Shown here piece after piece: positions 60,550 through 64,000 of a stretch of DNA of 64,000 nucleotides; the stretch's first letter is position 1, and every line of letters starts with the position of its first letter. The stretch lies in contig CM055104.1 in assembly GCA_029204225.1 (NCBI GenBank), forward strand, positions 43,553,148-43,617,147, given 5' to 3'. This DNA is from Diphasiastrum complanatum (lineage: Eukaryota; Streptophyta; Lycopodiopsida; Lycopodiales; Lycopodiaceae). Below the pieces are notes generated by a model. The model saw nothing but the letters and a program-made list of their open reading frames with translations, made no database searches and was not told the origin of the DNA. The translations under genes and the position numbers were made by a program.

Positions 60550-61100
60550 ACCACTTTCAAGACGTCCAGCTGATACCTGCCACCATCCCACAACACATAA
60601 CTGCACGAGTTAGTACAGTGGGGAAGACAGGTGTCATAGCTGAGCGTCAGTTGTTATCCATGTCCAAAAGAAGCTATACTATTTAACAACATAAATAACA
60701 TTTACAAATCATAGTCCAGTCTTCTCAAACGGCATAAAGTTTTTTTAGCGATAGGCCAAGCCCTAATATTACCATCTTAGGGCTTGTGCCAAGCCGATTT
60801 ATTTTGTGGGCAATTGGTCCATATCATTTCATATTGTATTTAGACAATGTATGGAAAAGTGTAACTGTATATATATTAACTAGCTAAAAGACAAAGAAAA
60901 ACATTGTAAAGCAAAACAAATTTCAAGACATCCAGTTGGTACCTGCCACCACCCCACCACACAAAACCGCACAAGTTAGCATAGTGAGGAAGACAGGTGT
61001 CAAAGCTGAATGTCAGTTGTTATCCATGTCCAAAATAAGTTTAGCAGCTTAACAACTTAAAATATTTGATGTAGAAATGTAGTCCAATCTTCCCTATGTA
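60550..61100 (+). repeat. Pair of about 170-bp direct repeats
   Basis: Copies at about 60550-60725 and 60922-61095 share GACAGGTGTCA, GTCAGTTGTTATCCATGTCC and a (T)AACAAC block, with about 15 per cent difference. The spacer is about 200 bp. No primer site or inverted ends seen, so a miniature LTR element is only one option. Confidence 0.65.
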
Positions 61101-61533
61101 AACATTGAATATAAGCGTTGTTTGAGGATTCTGCTAACCCGTTGCATAGCGGATAGTATGGGGTACTTTTGCAATGCTTTGCAAAATGAAATGCTTCTCC
61201 TTCGGTTATTGAAGTTAAAGGCATAAAATTAGCTCGTTGAGGATTTGATTTGATTTGTGCGTAGTGTCCTTAAATAACGTCAACCACCAGTATCAGGCTA
61301 ATAATATTTTCTTAGTGGTATTGTCAAACAAAAAGTGTCCTCCTCCTTCACCTTCATGCGATAGGAATTTTTTTTTTTTACTTCATCCTCATTAACACAT
61401 CCTAATTATTCCATCTACACCTTTTTTATACAATTGTCCAGCAATTAGAAGGTAAGATCTAGGCTTTGAAATCAGTTTGCACTTATTGACTTAGACATAG
61501 TTGGATTCATTACTCTGGTTGATGAAAATGAGA

Positions 61534-62540
61534 CTAGGTCTTTGGCCCACATCTAGGAGTAGTGTCGATTTGGAATAGGTAGGCATCCGATAGATCATCA
61601 TTTATAGGTTTTGTGACTTTCTCGGCTGAATCTATGCTGGATAAATGCTTAGCAAGAAAATGTTGCTTACCTTTCCTAATGATAATTTTAAAGTCGAACT
61701 CTAGAAGGATGAGTAACCATCGTGCTATGCGACCAGTGTTGCATGGTTTATTTAACATATATAGCAATGCTTGATGATCAGTATTGAATTTAAATTGATT
61801 TCCTAATAAATAATGCCGTAACTTTTGTACAACATTTATCATTGCTAAAGCCTCTCCTTCATGGACTAATTTACTTCAGCAGGCACTAGTTGTCGGCTGA
61901 GGAAACGAATTGGGTAGTCTTTCATGAATTCTCCTGGCTATGTTAGGATGACTCCAATAGCATACTTACTAGCGTCAGTATGAACATGGATTCTATTTGA
62001 TAGTTTAGTGCTCAGAGAATGGGTGCAATAAAAAGTGTGTGCTTCAAATCCTCAATGACTTGTATTCTTTCTTTGGACCATTTTGGACCCGTAATCACTA
62101 CATAAATTAATCTAGCTTTTCCTGCAAAATCAGAATAAATATATGATAATAATTACAACGGCCTACGAAGATATAGATTTCTTTTACCGTGGTTGGTAGT
62201 GGCATTTCTTGAATCACTTTCACCTTTGCTGGATCCGTTGAGATACCATCTTTGGATATGATATGTCCTAAGACAACACCATGTGTACCCAAATCTGACA
62301 TTTCTCTGGATTCAGTGAAATTCCATACTTTCTACATTGAATCAAAACTTTTTCGAGACAATCAAGATGGTCACAATTTTTAGATTTAACACCAATATCA
62401 TCTAGATATATCTCTAAAATCATATGCAGTAGATCTTTAAACGCAAAACTGCATTACTCTTTGAAATGTTGATGGAGCATTATAGAGTTCACATTCAGCC
62501 AAAATTTTATTTACACCTCTACATATTATAACAAGGTGAT
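61534..62540 (-). pseudogene. Ty3/gypsy RT / RNase H relic, minus strand
   Basis: From 62540 downward: ECELYNAPSTFQRVMQ, then IYLDDIGVKS with the Y-x-D-D box (62397-62408), CRKYGISLNPEKCQIWV, GHIISKDGISTDPAKVKVIQ, and after a break the RNase H end KLRHYLLGNQFKFNTDHQAL. Several frameshifts; the part between about 61843 and 62100 is open in no single frame. Unlike copies A to D it keeps the catalytic box, so it is a different element. Confidence 0.8.
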
Positions 62541-62741
62541 TTGAATATCACAAACAACTTTGCTATCGGAAAATGAAATAAGTAAAGGCTTGCAATTAAA
62601 ATGAATTAGATATTTAAAAAACCACATTATTGAACTTAGACTCGCCTAGAAGAGACGTGTTAACCTTGAGAGAATCTTCTGATAGCTTCCCACTATCAAA
62701 AGCTAATGATTAGTGACACATTATCTACTCTCATTGTTCGA

Positions 62742-63013
62742 CTACGCCTCATCTATCTAGTGTCAACAAGACTATGTTGCTTGAGCATTTACGATTAATA
62801 TATGTCTCACCGACTATGCCTCATCTATCTAGTGCCAACAAGACTATGTTGCTTGAGCATCTACGATTAATAATATGTCTCATCTATCTAGTGCCAACAA
62901 GACTATGCTGCTTGAGCATCTACGATTAATAATATGTCTCACCGACTATGCCTCATCTATCTAGTGCCAACTAGACTATGCTGCTTGAGCATCTACGATT
63001 TATAACATGCCTC
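62742..63013 (+). repeat. About 70-bp tandem repeat, four copies
   Basis: Each copy has CTCATCTATCTAGTG(C/T)CAAC, AGACTATG(T/C)TGCTTGAGCA and TACGATT(A/T)AT. The third copy lacks the ACCGACTATGCC segment and is about 57 bp. Differences are few, so recent. Confidence 0.85.
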
Positions 63014-63229
63014 ACCTGGGTTCTTCTAGTAGAGGTGTAGCACTCCATTCCACCTCACAAGCAAAAAGCGAAAAAAAAAAAATCCCATTCTCTTGAAAGT
63101 AGGAAATAGAAAAAGGTGTCAAAAGGGAAAGGAAAGGAAAGGTGGCAAAAAAGGGGTGTCATGTCCTTAAATAGAAGACCCATATAAGTGGCCCCAACGG
63201 CACCACGAGGTTATTAACTGAGAATTTAA

Positions 63230-63560
63230 CTGCGGTTCACCGACCTCCCTAATTAATTACCTCCGTAACTGCGCAGTTGTCACCTCCGTTTGCCCATATC
63301 TTGATGGCATGGGATGATTTGAAGCCCACCGTTGGATCTTGGCAAAGAGGTCCAGATTGTGCCACGTTTTGGAATCTGAACGTGTCCACGTGGTGGGTGC
63401 GTACGTGGCAGAGATCTAAGTGGCTGGGCGTAGAATGTGTCGCTTGCGTAAGGCTGGATTTCTCCTCGTTTCTCCTCCGCTCGTTCGCCTGCTAACGATC
63501 ATCGACCAGAGGCAGAGGAGCGCGCCATCTCTGCGCGTCGCGATCCATGCCAAAATTATG
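63230..63560 (+). promoter_or_regulatory. Possible promoter and 5' exon with G-boxes
   Basis: CCACGTGG (63388-63395) is a perfect G-box palindrome and TACGTGGCA (63402-63410) is an ABRE-like site; CCACGTTTTGG precedes them. CT-rich sequence follows (TTTCTCCTCGTTTCTCCTCC), typical of plant leaders, and ATTATGGTAATA near 63555 could be a splice donor. No coding sequence recognised. Confidence 0.35.
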
Positions 63561-63570
63561 GTAATAAAGG

Positions 63571-64000
63571 CGTCTGCGCCATAGATTTTATGATAAATGA
63601 TGCAAGTATTGTGCTCCTTGATTGATTATTTGCTGTCAATCCAGAGAAAAAGCCGTTAAATGAAGGTTTTGTGATGGTTTTTGGCCGGGTTTGGTGAATC
63701 TTGAGCTTTCACAGGATTTGCGAGATGGAATGCGCCATAGATTTGATGATAAATGATGCAAGTATTGTGCTTCTTGATTGACTGTTGGCTTTCAATGCAG
63801 AGAAAAAGCCGTTAAATGAAGGTTTTGTGATGGTTTTTGGCCGGGTTTGGTGAATCTTGAGCTTTCACAGGATTTGCGAGATGGAATGCGCCATAGATTT
63901 GATGATAATTGATGCAAGTATTGTGCTTCTTGATTGACTATTTGCTTTCAATTCAGAGAAAAAGCCGTTAAATGAAGGTTTTGTGATGGTTTTGGGCCGG
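63571..64000 (+). repeat. 156-bp tandem repeat, about three copies, continues past window
   Basis: GCGCCATAGATTT starts copies at 63576, 63732 and 63888, a period of exactly 156 bp. Every copy contains AGAGAAAAAGCCGTTAAATG and GGTTTTTGGCCGGGTTTGG. Copies differ at only a few bases. Confidence 0.92.

Noticed and set aside
62742-63013. CRISPR-like repeats
   Set aside because: Units are directly adjacent with no unique spacers, and the DNA is plant nuclear.

Overview
This window is nuclear DNA from a land plant with a large, repeat-rich genome. The signs are one split gene with canonical GT/AG introns, plant-type Ty3/gypsy elements primed by tRNA-Asp, hAT transposons, and many long (CT)n, (AG)n, (TA)n and (AC)n microsatellites. 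I cannot name the species. The VPS35 protein is clearly plant-like but diverges from the flowering-plant sequences I know, most of all in exon 1, and its first intron is about 12.8 kb. A fern or a gymnosperm would fit; this is inference.

The only host gene I can support is VPS35, the scaffold subunit of the retromer. It lies on the minus strand from 31989 (start codon) to 7952 (stop codon). I placed 22 exons by splice-site reading and alignment to the family from memory. Splice phases agree at every junction except exon 12/exon 13, where the coding sequence is one base short. Exon lengths total 2393 nt, so this copy is either a very young pseudogene or carries a sequence error there. Intron 1 (19034-31878) holds a relic of a retrotransposon gag, a complete hAT element with an 8-bp target duplication inserted beside that relic, an LTR with a tRNA-Met-like primer site, a second degraded hAT on the opposite strand, and two small fold-back elements near (TA)n tracts.

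The gene is flanked in direct orientation by two nearly identical Tat-like Ty3/gypsy copies. Copy A (1-7310) is cut by the left window edge. Copy B runs from about 38153 to 44930. They share the same internal breaks (no RT palm, no catalytic Glu in integrase), so they come from one already defective ancestor. Copy B also lacks 1662 bp that in copy A contain two tandem protease domains.

The rest is intergenic repeat debris: a LINE-like relic just upstream of VPS35 (32370-33109), a decayed gypsy relic with a primer site (about 34.8-36.5 kb), a copia relic joined to a third Tat-like element (46.4-50.1 kb), a minus-strand gypsy RT/RNase H relic (61.5-62.5 kb), tandem duplications and hairpins. 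At the right edge a G-box-rich stretch and a 156-bp tandem repeat may mark the start of another plus-strand gene. I found no tRNA or rRNA gene and no CRISPR array. No undescribed multi-gene system is evident. The most notable points are the VPS35 frame break, its direct-repeat flanks, the doubled protease and the (TA)n-targeting fold-back element.
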